NCBI GenBank assembly: GCA_965216845.1
Contig: OZ244200.1
Coordinates: forward strand, 1,426,001 to 1,490,000
Direction: 5' to 3'
Source: Panacagrimonas sp965216845
GTDB lineage: Bacteria > Pseudomonadota > Gammaproteobacteria > Nevskiales > Nevskiaceae
Length of the DNA stretch: 64,000 bases
Shown: piece after piece, positions 26,144 to 33,508 of the stretch
Layout: the number at the start of each line of letters is the position of its first letter
Position numbering within the stretch: the first letter of the stretch is position 1
Notes under the pieces: model-generated
The model's database searches: none
What the model was told of the DNA's origin: nothing
The model's input: the letters and a program-made list of their open reading frames with translations, nothing else
Position numbers and translations under genes: made by a program

Positions 26144-27319
26144 TCAGGCGCCGATTCCGGTTTGTTTATCCCGGTTGGATAATCGAATCTTGGAATAGAC
26201 GCATTCGCCAGTCCCGCGCTGAAACGCGCTGTTGGCGATGAGCCAGACGGCAACCACCCGCTCGGGAACCTCATCGCCAATGGCGGCGCGATAGTCATCG
26301 GCAACCGGGCGTGATTCGTCCAGCCATTGGCCCAGTTCCTGGGTGCCGCTGCGAATGACCCAATGGGTTTCGCGCTGATCCCACCACGGCAGGGGGCATT
26401 GAAAGATGGTGCCCACCGGCAGCGAGACGCTCCACATATAGGTCAGGTCCAGGCCGTTGTCGAATTCGATGGCGATGGACAGATAGTCGTGCGTCGGCTG
26501 GGTGTGCTCGGCGATTTTCGACGGCAACTGTTTGACCAGCCAGGACCATTCCAGACGGGTGCTGTCGTCAATGGCGATGTCCACCGGGTATTGGGCGATG
26601 CCGACGTCGGCGTGGGTGTTGCAGCAGATTTGTCCGTCTTTGGATTCGCCATCGTCGGTGCCCGGTTGATAGATTTCAGCCTCGCCAATACGCCAGAAAT
26701 ACTTCCAGCCCTGCGGTGGCGTTTTGGGTTGCTGCAATCGTTCCAAAGCTTGCGCAAATACATCAGGCGCCATGTCGGCGGCGGCTTTCAATCCGGCTTC
26801 GGTGGCGTTTTCTTTCCAACGCAGAATCAGCACTTCCAGTTCGCCAGACAGTTTGGGCTTGGGTTGATCGGGGTCTGCCGCGCCGGACTGATCCAGAAAA
26901 TCTCCTGGGAAACGGGCCAGCAGCTTCAGTAATCCGCTTTGTTGCGCGGTAAAGGTCGAGCGGTTCGAGGGGACGCGTGCCAGGCCTTCGTCACCGACCC
27001 GGTACCACAGCGCGGATTGCGCGTGCAGTCCAACATCCAGCCGTTCAGACAGTCGAATCGATCCGCCGCAAATCAGACTGAAGCTTTCCCCCGTTTTCAG
27101 TTCAATGCCGCTATCCATCCAGTCTTGGGCGTTGGCCGGGATGCGCATCCATTGATGGCCGGCCAGATGATCACTCAGCGCTGGCACGAGCTGTTCCACC
27201 TGTTGTCGCAAACAGGGTTCGTTTTTCAGCAGTTTTTCGCCCCGCAGGCGGCGTGCGAGGCGGCTGGACAGGAATCGCAGCGTGGTTGGCAGCTCAGCGG
27301 GCGCGTTACGAATGGGCAT
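26144..27319 (-). CDS. Protein with PA-IL-like N-terminal region and DUF3047-like C-terminus
   Basis: This is a 391-residue protein without a signal peptide or membrane segment. Residues ~60-145 (IPANAQDWMDSGIELKTGESFSLICGGSIRL ... FTAQQSGLLKLLARFPGD) follow the jelly-roll pattern of the LecA/PA-IL-like fold, where an aromatic, a GE/GD turn and a late SGxL strand recur. The C-terminal ~170 residues (DDSTRLEWSWLVKQLP, DYLSIAIEFDN, LTYMWSVSLPVGT, VAVWLIANSAF) resemble DUF3047. The middle segment is helical and Gln/Pro-rich. Function unknown; carbohydrate or lipid binding is only an inference. It stands alone, divergent from the retropepsin-like gene. Confidence 0.6.
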   Translation of the reverse strand: MPIRNAPAELPTTLRFLSSRLARRLRGEKLLKNEPCLRQQVEQLVPALSDHLAGHQWMRIPANAQDWMDSGIELKTGESFSLICGGSIRLSERLDVGLHAQSALWYRVGDEGLARVPSNRSTFTAQQSGLLKLLARFPGDFLDQSGAADPDQPKPKLSGELEVLILRWKENATEAGLKAAADMAPDVFAQALERLQQPKTPPQGWKYFWRIGEAEIYQPGTDDGESKDGQICCNTHADVGIAQYPVDIAIDDSTRLEWSWLVKQLPSKIAEHTQPTHDYLSIAIEFDNGLDLTYMWSVSLPVGTIFQCPLPWWDQRETHWVIRSGTQELGQWLDESRPVADDYRAAIGDEVPERVVAVWLIANSAFQRGTGECVYSKIRLSNRDKQTGIGA

Positions 27320-27409
27320 GGAGGGAAACCGGACTCGCGCCAGGTGAGCGCAGGCTAAGATTAGCGCAGATGCTCAAATCAGCCGCGGTGATCGGCTCTT
27401 GTTTACGCC

Positions 27410-27901
27410 ATGAAATCCATGATGCCGGTGATTGCGGTCTTTATTGGCCTGCTCGCCTTGATGACGTTTTTCTTTGACGGTGTGATCAAACGCCGTCATG
27501 AGCCCAATCGCACCCTGGTGGTCGGCACCGATGGTCCCGCCCGTGTCAGTCTCACGCGGAATGTGGCTGGCCGTTATGTGGCGCCCGGTCGTATCAATGA
27601 GGTATCGGTGAACCTGCTGGTGGATACCGGCGCGGATAGCGTTGCGGTGCCGGAGCACATTGCGCGGCGTGCCAATCTGACCCGTGGCGCGCGGGTGATG
27701 GTCGCGACGGCCGGCGGGCGTTCAAGCGGTTATCAAACGCGGATTGACCAGGTGACGCTGGGCGGTATTCAGATGCGCAACGTGCCGGCGCTGGTTGTGC
27801 CGGACATGGGCGGCGACGCGGTGTTGCTGGGCATGAGCTTTCTGCGCCATGTTGATTTCAGCCAGCAGGGTGATGAGCTCATCATCGAGCGGCGGAAGTG
27901 A
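27410..27901 (+). CDS. Membrane-anchored retropepsin-like aspartic protease (TIGR02281-like)
   Basis: The protein has 163 residues. An uncleaved N-terminal membrane segment (5-23) is followed by an aspartic-protease half: the catalytic LLVDTGADSVAVPEH motif with Asp72, the flap-like VMVATAGGRSSGYQTRIDQVTLGG and the closing LLGMSFLRHVDF. Like viral retropepsins, it should act as a homodimer, one Asp from each chain. This places the active site in the periplasm. Members of this 'clan AA' family are widespread in proteobacteria, with few known substrates. The monocistronic arrangement gives no functional hint. Confidence 0.87.
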   Translation: MKSMMPVIAVFIGLLALMTFFFDGVIKRRHEPNRTLVVGTDGPARVSLTRNVAGRYVAPGRINEVSVNLLVDTGADSVAVPEHIARRANLTRGARVMVATAGGRSSGYQTRIDQVTLGGIQMRNVPALVVPDMGGDAVLLGMSFLRHVDFSQQGDELIIERRK

Positions 27902-27918
27902 GGGGCGCGTCGCACTAT

Positions 27919-27962
27919 AACCCCCCCCCCTCACCCAATCCTCTCCCTCAAGGGGGAGAGGG
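27919..27962. repeat. Intergenic C-tract / CCTCTCCCTCAAGGGGGAGAGG palindromic repeat
   Basis: A run of ten C (27921-27930) is followed by TCACCCAATCCTCTCCC and TCAAGGGGGAGAGG, whose arms CTCTCCC and GGGAGAG pair. This sequence type is common as an interspersed repeat in proteobacterial genomes. It lies between the convergent retropepsin-like gene and rpoH and could serve as a bidirectional terminator. Confidence 0.6.
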
Positions 27963-27972
27963 CTTTCAGGTA

Positions 27973-28845
27973 TTAGGCCTCGGCGGCCTCAATCGCTTTG
28001 CGCAGCTTCTTCATGGCGGCGGATTCGATCTGACGAATGCGTTCGGCGGAGACGCCGTACTCGTCGCCCAGTTGTTGCAGGCCGGCTTTTTCACCATCAG
28101 CCAGCCAGCGACGCATCAGGATGTCGCGCGCACGATCATCCAGGGTGGCAAGCGCGCCGCGCATGGCGTTTTCGCGTCGCTCTTCCCAACCGGCATTTTC
28201 GATGGCTTCGAAGCTGCCGTCTTCGGTGGCCAGATAGTCCTCCGGCGCATAGGTTTCGGATTCATCGTCCGGCGAGGCGGCGAAGGAAACGTCCTGACCG
28301 CTGAGGCGGGCCTCCATCTGCATCACATCTGCCGGCGAAACATTCAAATCTTCGGCAACCGCTTCGACTTCGGCCTGATTCATCCAACCCAGGCGTTTCT
28401 TTTGCGAACGCAGGTTGAAGAACAGCTTGCGTTGCGCCTTGGTGGTGGCGATCTTGACGATGCGCCAGTTGCGCAGCACGAATTCGTGAATTTCCGCCTT
28501 GATCCAGTGCACCGCGAACGAAATCAGGCGAACGCCAACCTCCGGGTCGAAGCGCTTCACCGCCTTCATCAGGCCGACGTTGCCTTCCTGAATCAAGTCC
28601 GCCAGCTGCAGGCCGTAACCCATGTAACCGCGGGCGATGTGCACCACGAAACGCAGATTGGAAAGTACCAGCGTTTGGGCGGCGTCCAGATCACCGTCCT
28701 GGCGCAGCATGCGGCCCAGCCGGGCTTCCTCTTCGGGTTCCATGACCGGAATCTGCCCGACCGACTGGATATAGGCGTCCAGGCTTCCAGCCAAGGGCAC
28801 CAGCGTGGTACCCGGACGAAGACTTAACGCAGTGGATGTTGACAT
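27973..28845 (-). CDS. rpoH: RNA polymerase heat-shock sigma factor RpoH (sigma-32)
   Basis: This sigma factor directs RNA polymerase to heat-shock promoters. At 290 residues it has the usual length. Region 2 has LRFVVHIARGYMGYGLQLADLIQEGNVGLMKAVKRFDP, region 2.4 has RLISFAVHWIKAEI, and the RpoH box QRKLFFNLR (138-146) is diagnostic. The region 4 helix-turn-helix ends with LQQLGDEYGVSAERIRQIE. The ATG is preceded by AGGGGGC. A CIRCE-like inverted repeat lies 32-58 bases upstream of the start codon, implying control by HrcA in addition to the usual translational and stability control. ftsX, the usual neighbour, is not present here. Confidence 0.95.
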   Translation of the reverse strand: MSTSTALSLRPGTTLVPLAGSLDAYIQSVGQIPVMEPEEEARLGRMLRQDGDLDAAQTLVLSNLRFVVHIARGYMGYGLQLADLIQEGNVGLMKAVKRFDPEVGVRLISFAVHWIKAEIHEFVLRNWRIVKIATTKAQRKLFFNLRSQKKRLGWMNQAEVEAVAEDLNVSPADVMQMEARLSGQDVSFAASPDDESETYAPEDYLATEDGSFEAIENAGWEERRENAMRGALATLDDRARDILMRRWLADGEKAGLQQLGDEYGVSAERIRQIESAAMKKLRKAIEAAEA

Positions 28846-28876
28846 TTCATGCCCCCTGAATCGATTGTTGCTGATT

Positions 28877-28903
28877 TTAGCAGTCGCGGGCTTAGAGTGC
28901 TAA
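28877..28903. promoter_or_regulatory. CIRCE-like element upstream of rpoH (HrcA operator candidate)
   Basis: On the plus strand: TTAGCAGTC, nine bases, GAGTGCTAA. Read on the rpoH strand this is TTAGCACTC-N9-GACTGCTAA. The CIRCE consensus is TTAGCACTC-N9-GAGTGCTAA, so 17 of 18 consensus bases match with exact spacing. It sits 32-58 bp before the rpoH ATG, overlapping a possible -10 (TAAAAT), the correct place for repression. Confidence 0.82.
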
Positions 28904-29093
28904 GGCGCAAGAAAGTTTCCTGATCTGGCGAGTCAGCTCGCGATCGCTGCTGATTGGCCAGGACCCTGATGAGCAAGAAGCCATTTCCTTGAAAAAGCGC
29001 GCACTCGGCACTGGGGATCGGCGTTAAACTTCGAAAACGGCCTGGCCACCGCCTCTGCGTCAGGTTTTTCCGCCGCTTCCCGTTTTCTGCGCC

Positions 29094-29876
29094 ATGAATC
29101 ACGCCTCCGATTACCCCGACCTCAGTGCGCCGTCTGCCCGCTTGATGCTGTCTGAGGCGCGTGCGCCATTTGAGTTCGTCCGTTTCCTGATGCGGGCGTC
29201 TCGCCAAAAGGATTTGCCGCCCGGCGATGGCCACGCGGTCATGCTGATTCCCGGCTTTGGCGTCAGTGACGTGGCGCTCAAACCGCTGGCCAGGGCGATT
29301 GACCGTTTGGGCTATGCCACTTACGGCTGGGGGGAAGGCGTGAACCTGGGGATGCGACGGGAGATTCGACATAACCTGGTTATCCGGTTGCGTGCGCTGA
29401 ACGAACGGCACGCCAGTGCCGTGAGTCTGATCGGCTGGAGCTTGGGCGGCGTGTTCGCGCGTGAAATGGCGCGCGCCAATCCGCAACTGGTGCGGCGTGT
29501 GATCAGCCTGGGCAGTCCCATCAACGGGCACCCGGCGGCCAACAACATGATGCCGCTGTTCCGGCTGGCCAACCGCGGCAAACCGGTGAACGAGGACCTG
29601 GAAGGGTTCAATCGGCGCAAGATCGCACCGCCGGTGCCGTGTACGGCAATTTATTCAAGGACGGATGGCGTCGTCGCCTGGCAAGCCTGTCTGGAGGAGC
29701 CGGCGGAGAATACGGAGAATCTGCAGGTCAGCGCCAGCCACTTTGCGCTGCCGTTCAATCTGGATGCGCTGGCTTGTATTGCCCAGCGGCTTGCGATTCC
29801 CGAACCGCAGGCCGATCAATCAGGCTCCAGTGCGAAACAACCCGTAAGCAAAACAGGCCCAGCCGACCAGAAATAG
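29094..29876 (+). CDS. Alpha/beta-hydrolase (lipase/esterase-like)
   Basis: This 260-residue cytoplasmic protein has the hydrolase fold: VMLIPGFGVSDVALKPLARAI (oxyanion region), the nucleophile elbow GWSLGGVFAREMA with Ser116, and candidate acid Asp191 (SRTDGVVAW) and His216 (VSASHFALPFN) in the expected order and spacing. It resembles triacylglycerol lipase-type proteins that act on hydrophobic esters. The last ~25 residues are polar and run 57 bp into the 3' end of the convergent DUF423 gene. It is transcribed away from rpoH across 250 bp. Substrate not readable. Confidence 0.83.
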   Translation: MNHASDYPDLSAPSARLMLSEARAPFEFVRFLMRASRQKDLPPGDGHAVMLIPGFGVSDVALKPLARAIDRLGYATYGWGEGVNLGMRREIRHNLVIRLRALNERHASAVSLIGWSLGGVFAREMARANPQLVRRVISLGSPINGHPAANNMMPLFRLANRGKPVNEDLEGFNRRKIAPPVPCTAIYSRTDGVVAWQACLEEPAENTENLQVSASHFALPFNLDALACIAQRLAIPEPQADQSGSSAKQPVSKTGPADQK

Positions 29877-30194
29877 CAGGCCGCCGATTGGGGTTATTGC
29901 ACCCAGCACGCGAACGCCACTGAGGCAGAGTGCATACAAGCTGCCACTGAACAACAGGATGCCGACGATGAAGCAAATCGCGGAAGCATCCAGTGCGGTC
30001 GTTTTCATCTGGCGTGCGAACAGACCCAACAGAATCAGCGCCAGCGCGTGGTAGAACTGATACTCCACCGCCGTTTTCCACACCTCCAGCATGGCCGGCT
30101 CCAGGCGCGATTTGAGCGCATGCGCACCAAAAGCGCCCAGCGCTACGGCAAGCCCGGAAAACAGCGCGCCGATCAAAGCAGCGTGGCCGCTCAT
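29820..30194 (-). CDS. DUF423 family small membrane protein (YgdD-like)
   Basis: This 124-residue inner-membrane protein has four hydrophobic segments. The pattern LSGLAVALGAFGAHALKSRL, VWKTAVEYQFYHALALILLG, LFSGSLYALCLSGVRVLGAITPIGGLLFLVGW is highly characteristic of DUF423. The ATG at 30194 overlaps the stop of the upstream reductase gene (ATGA), so the two are translationally coupled. The function of DUF423 proteins is not established. Confidence 0.93.
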   Translation of the reverse strand: MSGHAALIGALFSGLAVALGAFGAHALKSRLEPAMLEVWKTAVEYQFYHALALILLGLFARQMKTTALDASAICFIVGILLFSGSLYALCLSGVRVLGAITPIGGLLFLVGWACFAYGLFRTGA

Positions 30195-31369
30195 GAGGAG
30201 GACACCACGCGAAAGCCGATGCCGGCTTTCTGCAAACGCTTGATCAGGCGGTTCCCCATGGCCTCGGCAGGCGTGATGCAACCGGCTTTCTTCGGCAGCC
30301 GGTCCTTGCTCATGCAAAGTGCGGATTCGGCCAGCATCTTGGCGGTTTCGTCATAGCCGGGGTCGCCGCCGGTAACCTCGGTGATCACCGATTTGCTGCC
30401 GCCCTGACCGATGAATTGCACCCGAAACCAGGCTTGTTCGCGGGCTTTTGCGTCCGGGCCCTGGCCGGGTTGGCGCAGCTTCAGCAACAGTCGACGCGTG
30501 GGCGCGATCTGACTGCCCAGCGCGACCAGTCCGGCGCCGGATATCAGCGTCAACAGATTTTTGAACGACTTGATGCGGATGTAGTGCGCATAGGCAAAGC
30601 TCGGGCCATAACGCGTGTTGGCGGCGGCCGAGCGACGCACGACCTGTGGGTCAATCGACGGAAACGGCAACGTCCAGCCGTTGATCTGGCGACGATAACC
30701 GATGCGGGGCCGCATGCCGCCAATGCTGCGATCAGCGGGGAACGGGTTTTTGCTTCGGCGTTGCCGCGCAACCATGGTTGCACTGCGCAGGCGTGAAAAA
30801 GCATTCACCGCCGAATGCCAGGTGCCACCGGAAAGCTGACCGCCGGCGCTGACAAATCCCTCAACGCGTAGCGCGGTGTCTTCGGGTAATTGCTGGACGG
30901 TAAACCACACCCCAAGATCGTGCGGGATGGAGTCAAAACCGCAGCAATGGACAATGCGCGCGCCTGAAGCCAGCGCCGTTGCATGGCAGCTGAGCCAGGT
31001 CTGATCCACGAATTCAGGTTCGCCGGTCAGATCAATGTAGTCGGTGCCTTGTTCGGCGCAGACCCTGACCAGCGCTTCGCCGTAGCGCAGATACGGCCCT
31101 ACCGAGCTGATCACAAGACGGGTTTTGCCGGCCAGGTCGCGCAATGAGGCAGGGTCATTCGAGTCGGCTTGCAGCAGATCCAGCTCGGTCAGCGCCGGAT
31201 CGATTTCCAGCAAGCCGGCTTTCACGCGCTGTAGCTTTTCCGGATTGCGACCGGCCAGCGCCCAGCGCAGCCCCGTCGTCTTCTGCCGGGCCAGATACTC
31301 GGCGGTGAGCTGGCCGGTGAATCCGGTCGCACCCATCAGAACGATGTCATACGACTTTTTGCTGGGCAT
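30191..31369 (-). CDS. Saccharopine dehydrogenase-like NAD(P)-binding protein (trans-acting enoyl reductase family)
   Basis: This is a 392-residue protein with the Rossmann start DIVLMGATGFTGQLTAEYLA, then WALAGRNPEKLQRV and LVISSVGPYLRYGEALVRVCAEQGTDYIDLTGE. These are hallmarks of the saccharopine dehydrogenase-like group that includes the mycobacterial trans-acting enoyl reductase and eukaryotic SCCPDH. CCGFDSIPHDLG and the C-terminal VTGGDPGYDETAKMLAESALCM fit that group. It is probably a lipid or acyl-chain reductase, but the substrate is inferred only by family. It forms a two-gene operon with the DUF423 protein. Confidence 0.83.
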   Translation of the reverse strand: MPSKKSYDIVLMGATGFTGQLTAEYLARQKTTGLRWALAGRNPEKLQRVKAGLLEIDPALTELDLLQADSNDPASLRDLAGKTRLVISSVGPYLRYGEALVRVCAEQGTDYIDLTGEPEFVDQTWLSCHATALASGARIVHCCGFDSIPHDLGVWFTVQQLPEDTALRVEGFVSAGGQLSGGTWHSAVNAFSRLRSATMVARQRRSKNPFPADRSIGGMRPRIGYRRQINGWTLPFPSIDPQVVRRSAAANTRYGPSFAYAHYIRIKSFKNLLTLISGAGLVALGSQIAPTRRLLLKLRQPGQGPDAKAREQAWFRVQFIGQGGSKSVITEVTGGDPGYDETAKMLAESALCMSKDRLPKKAGCITPAEAMGNRLIKRLQKAGIGFRVVSSS

Positions 31370-31487
31370 GGGCGGTCAATCGCAACAAATCAGGCGCGAT
31401 CATAGCCGAGCGCGTCCGGGTGCGACGTCGAGCCGGCGCCTCCCACCTCTACGGGTAGGCGAGCCGACGAACGGTGCTGTCATCTTC

Positions 31488-31516
31488 TTGACAATGTTGC
31501 GCTGCAACAATACCAT
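31488..31516 (+). promoter_or_regulatory. Phasin gene promoter
   Basis: A consensus -35 TTGACA (31488-31493), 17-bp spacer and TACCAT (31511-31516) precede the phasin ATG by about 70 bases. The first TGTTGC-N3-GCAACA site lies inside the spacer, a repressor-blocking position. Confidence 0.7.
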
Positions 31517-31543
31517 TGAAACATGCGTTGTTGCACTGCAACA
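31495..31543. promoter_or_regulatory. Paired TGTTGC-N3-GCAACA operators (PhaR-like candidate)
   Basis: Two perfect inverted repeats: TGTTGC GCT GCAACA (31495-31509) and TGTTGC ACT GCAACA (31529-31543), centres 34 bp apart, about three helical turns, so they lie on one face of the DNA. Similar TGC-rich dyads are bound by the PHA-responsive repressor PhaR in front of phasin genes, which is the most likely reader, though that is by analogy. Confidence 0.75.
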
Positions 31544-31588
31544 CGCGAGTGGGATCTGATGTCAAATCGTAAATACAAGGAGCGCGGG

Positions 31589-32059
31589 ATGAGTGTTGAA
31601 AGCATTGTTGATGATGTAAAGGGTCGTGTTGAGCCGATCGTGAACAAAGGACAGGAAGTGGCCAAGCTTTCCCTGGAGACTTTCAAGGAAGCCAATCAGG
31701 TCGTGGTCGACGGTGTTCAGGAACTGGTCAAGGTTCAGGTTGAAGCCGGCAAGGATCTGGTGAGCGAAGTTCAGTCCAGCTTCGACAAGGCGCGTATCGA
31801 TGGCGTCAAGGCGGTGGCTTCGGCGCCGGTGGAGTATCTGCCGGAAAGCCGTGACCGCATCGCTGACGCGTTCCGTTCTTCACGTGACCTGGTCAATGGC
31901 AAGAGCGACGAGTTCGTGAAAATTGTCAAGAAAGGTTACGAAGGCGTGTCCGCCAAGATCAATGGCGAAGAGGTCAAGCCGAAGAAACCGGCACGCAAGA
32001 CCGCTGCCAAGAAACCTGCCGCCAAGAAAGCGGCACCGGCTGCTGCGGCGGCTGAATAA
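31589..32059 (+). CDS. Phasin family protein with Lys/Ala-rich tail (PhaF-like)
   Basis: This 156-residue protein would coat polyhydroxyalkanoate granules. The ATG at 31589 follows ACAAGGAGCG by six bases; the longer frame upstream would run through the operators and is rejected. The first ~110 residues form long amphipathic helices of the phasin type (LSLETFKEANQVVVDGVQELVKVQVEAGKDLVSEVQSSF). The end is a basic repeat (KKPARKTAAKKPAAKKAAPAAAAAE) like the histone-H1-like tail of PhaF, which binds DNA and helps partition granules. A strong terminator follows. No PHA synthase gene lies in this window. Confidence 0.88.
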   Translation: MSVESIVDDVKGRVEPIVNKGQEVAKLSLETFKEANQVVVDGVQELVKVQVEAGKDLVSEVQSSFDKARIDGVKAVASAPVEYLPESRDRIADAFRSSRDLVNGKSDEFVKIVKKGYEGVSAKINGEEVKPKKPARKTAAKKPAAKKAAPAAAAAE

Positions 32060-32077
32060 GCCGAACCAGGCGGGACC

Positions 32078-32108
32078 AAAAAAGCGGAGCTTCGGCTCCG
32101 CTTTTTTG
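32078..32108. terminator. Bidirectional terminator between phasin and DUF6489-like gene
   Basis: AAAAAAGCGGAGC, loop TTCG, GCTCCGC and six T. The A run on the left allows it to work for the convergent minus-strand gene too. Confidence 0.88.
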
Positions 32109-32122
32109 TTGACGGTTTGGGC

Positions 32123-32458
32123 TCAGGGCTTGGGTTTTTGAGCGGGCCGCTTGGTCGTCTTGGGTTTGGGCCGCGGGCGCGTCGTTTTCTTGGGTGGCGG
32201 CGACTTCTTGGGTGGCGGCGACGCTGCCTCTTCCTCCATCAGGTTGATCCGGCTCTTGATCTTTTGCCAGGCGCCGGTCTTCTTCAGGGTGTCGATATTC
32301 TCCTTGACGAAGTCCGTGGGATTGAAACCTTCGTTGACCTGCTCCACCTTGTCGCGCAGGAAATGAATCAAGTCATCCTGCAGCCCGCCCACATCCGGTA
32401 GTCCGAGGAATCGTCGCAACTCTTCAGGCTTGACGTCGATTTCAATCTTGATCTGCAT
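32123..32458 (-). CDS. DUF6489-like small protein with Lys/Pro-rich tail
   Basis: This 111-residue protein begins MQIKIEIDVKPEELRRFLGLPDV, the pattern of a small proteobacterial family (DUF6489-like). A helical middle (LIHFLRDKVEQVNEGFNPTDFVKENI) and a tail of about 35 residues rich in Lys, Pro, Arg and Thr (SPPPKKSPPPKKTTRPRPKP) follow. The tail resembles the basic tail of the convergent phasin, so DNA or granule association is inferred. No further function is known to me. Its stop is 15 bases from the shared terminator. Confidence 0.72.
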   Translation of the reverse strand: MQIKIEIDVKPEELRRFLGLPDVGGLQDDLIHFLRDKVEQVNEGFNPTDFVKENIDTLKKTGAWQKIKSRINLMEEEAASPPPKKSPPPKKTTRPRPKPKTTKRPAQKPKP

Positions 32459-32515
32459 GGTCCCCTCCGGGTCATCGTTGTTGCAAGCTTAGCTGATGGA
32501 TGAACTCGCGCAATC

Positions 32516-33397
32516 CTATTTCATCAAGCGTTGGCGCACGTCTTCGTAGCGCTGGGCGGTGTGTTGTGCAACGGCTTCCGGCAGTTGTGGGCCTGGCGCC
32601 TGTTTGTTCCAGTCCAGTGTTTCCAGGTAGTCACGGACAATTTGCTTATCAAAGCTCGGCGGGCTGATGCCGGGCCGCCACTGATCGCGTTCCCAAAAGC
32701 GTGAGGAATCCGGCGTCAACACCTCATCGATGAGGTGAAGCTGACCGTCATCGTCCAGACCGAATTCAAATTTGGTGTCCGCAATCATGATGCCGCGCTC
32801 AGCGGCGTATTCGCTGGCCTCTTGGTAAATGCCAAGGGTGAGCGCTCGCAAGCGATTCGCCAATTTCGTTCCCAGGCGATTTTCTACTTCCGCAAAGCTG
32901 ATGTTTTCGTCGTGCTCACCCACCGGCGCCTTGTCCGCTGGCGTGAAGATGGGCTGTGGAAGCTGGTCGGCAAGCTGCAAGCCCGGCGGCAGGGCGATGC
33001 CGCAGACCGCCTGTTGCCGCTGATAATCCTTCCAACCGCTGCCGATGAGATAACCGCGCGCCACGCACTCCACCGGCAGCGCCTTGAGCTTCTTGACCAC
33101 AACGGCGCGACCACGGCATTGGGCTTGTTCGTCCGCACGCAAGACATCATCCAGCGTGGGCGACGCCACCATCTGGTTGGGCAACAGCCTCCCGAAGCGG
33201 CGCATCCAGAATTCAGTCAGGGTGGTCAGCACCCGGCCTTTGCCGGGAATCGGCGTGGGCAGGATGACGTCAAATGCGGACAGTCGATCACTGGTGACGA
33301 TCAACAGGTGGGCGTCACCGACGGCGTAAATGTCGCGTACCTTGCCCCGGTGGACGAGCGGAAGGCTTTTGAGCTTGGATTCAAACAACGCGTTCAA
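32516..33397 (-). CDS. purC: Phosphoribosylaminoimidazole-succinocarboxamide synthase
   Basis: This enzyme condenses CAIR with aspartate using ATP, the eighth step of IMP synthesis. The 293 residues are of the longer, PurC type (LKSLPLVHRGKVRDIYAVGDAHLLIVTSDRLSAFDVIL, PVECVARGYLIGSGWKDY, MIADTKFEFGLDD, IDEVLTPDSSRFW, KQIVRDYLE). The start is TTG 33397, in line with homologues (MNALFESKLKSLP); no Shine-Dalgarno sequence is obvious and no in-frame ATG lies close. It is divergent from purD, so the ~110-bp spacer should contain a shared purine-regulated control region, although no PurR box was recognised. Confidence 0.95.
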   Translation of the reverse strand: MNALFESKLKSLPLVHRGKVRDIYAVGDAHLLIVTSDRLSAFDVILPTPIPGKGRVLTTLTEFWMRRFGRLLPNQMVASPTLDDVLRADEQAQCRGRAVVVKKLKALPVECVARGYLIGSGWKDYQRQQAVCGIALPPGLQLADQLPQPIFTPADKAPVGEHDENISFAEVENRLGTKLANRLRALTLGIYQEASEYAAERGIMIADTKFEFGLDDDGQLHLIDEVLTPDSSRFWERDQWRPGISPPSFDKQIVRDYLETLDWNKQAPGPQLPEAVAQHTAQRYEDVRQRLMK

Positions 33398-33508
33398 GGT
33401 CGGCGGCGGCTCGAGCAGGAGGGAGTCGAACCATCATAGCGGGCCAGGGACTGGCGTTGCCGAATCCGTAAACTTGGAGACGTTCACGAATCGATGGAAG
33501 CGACGAAT

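Noticed and set aside
33398..33445. GGTTCGACTCC on the minus strand before purC resembles a tRNA T-arm
   Set aside because: No acceptor, D-arm or anticodon stem can be built around it, and it overlaps the expected purC leader.
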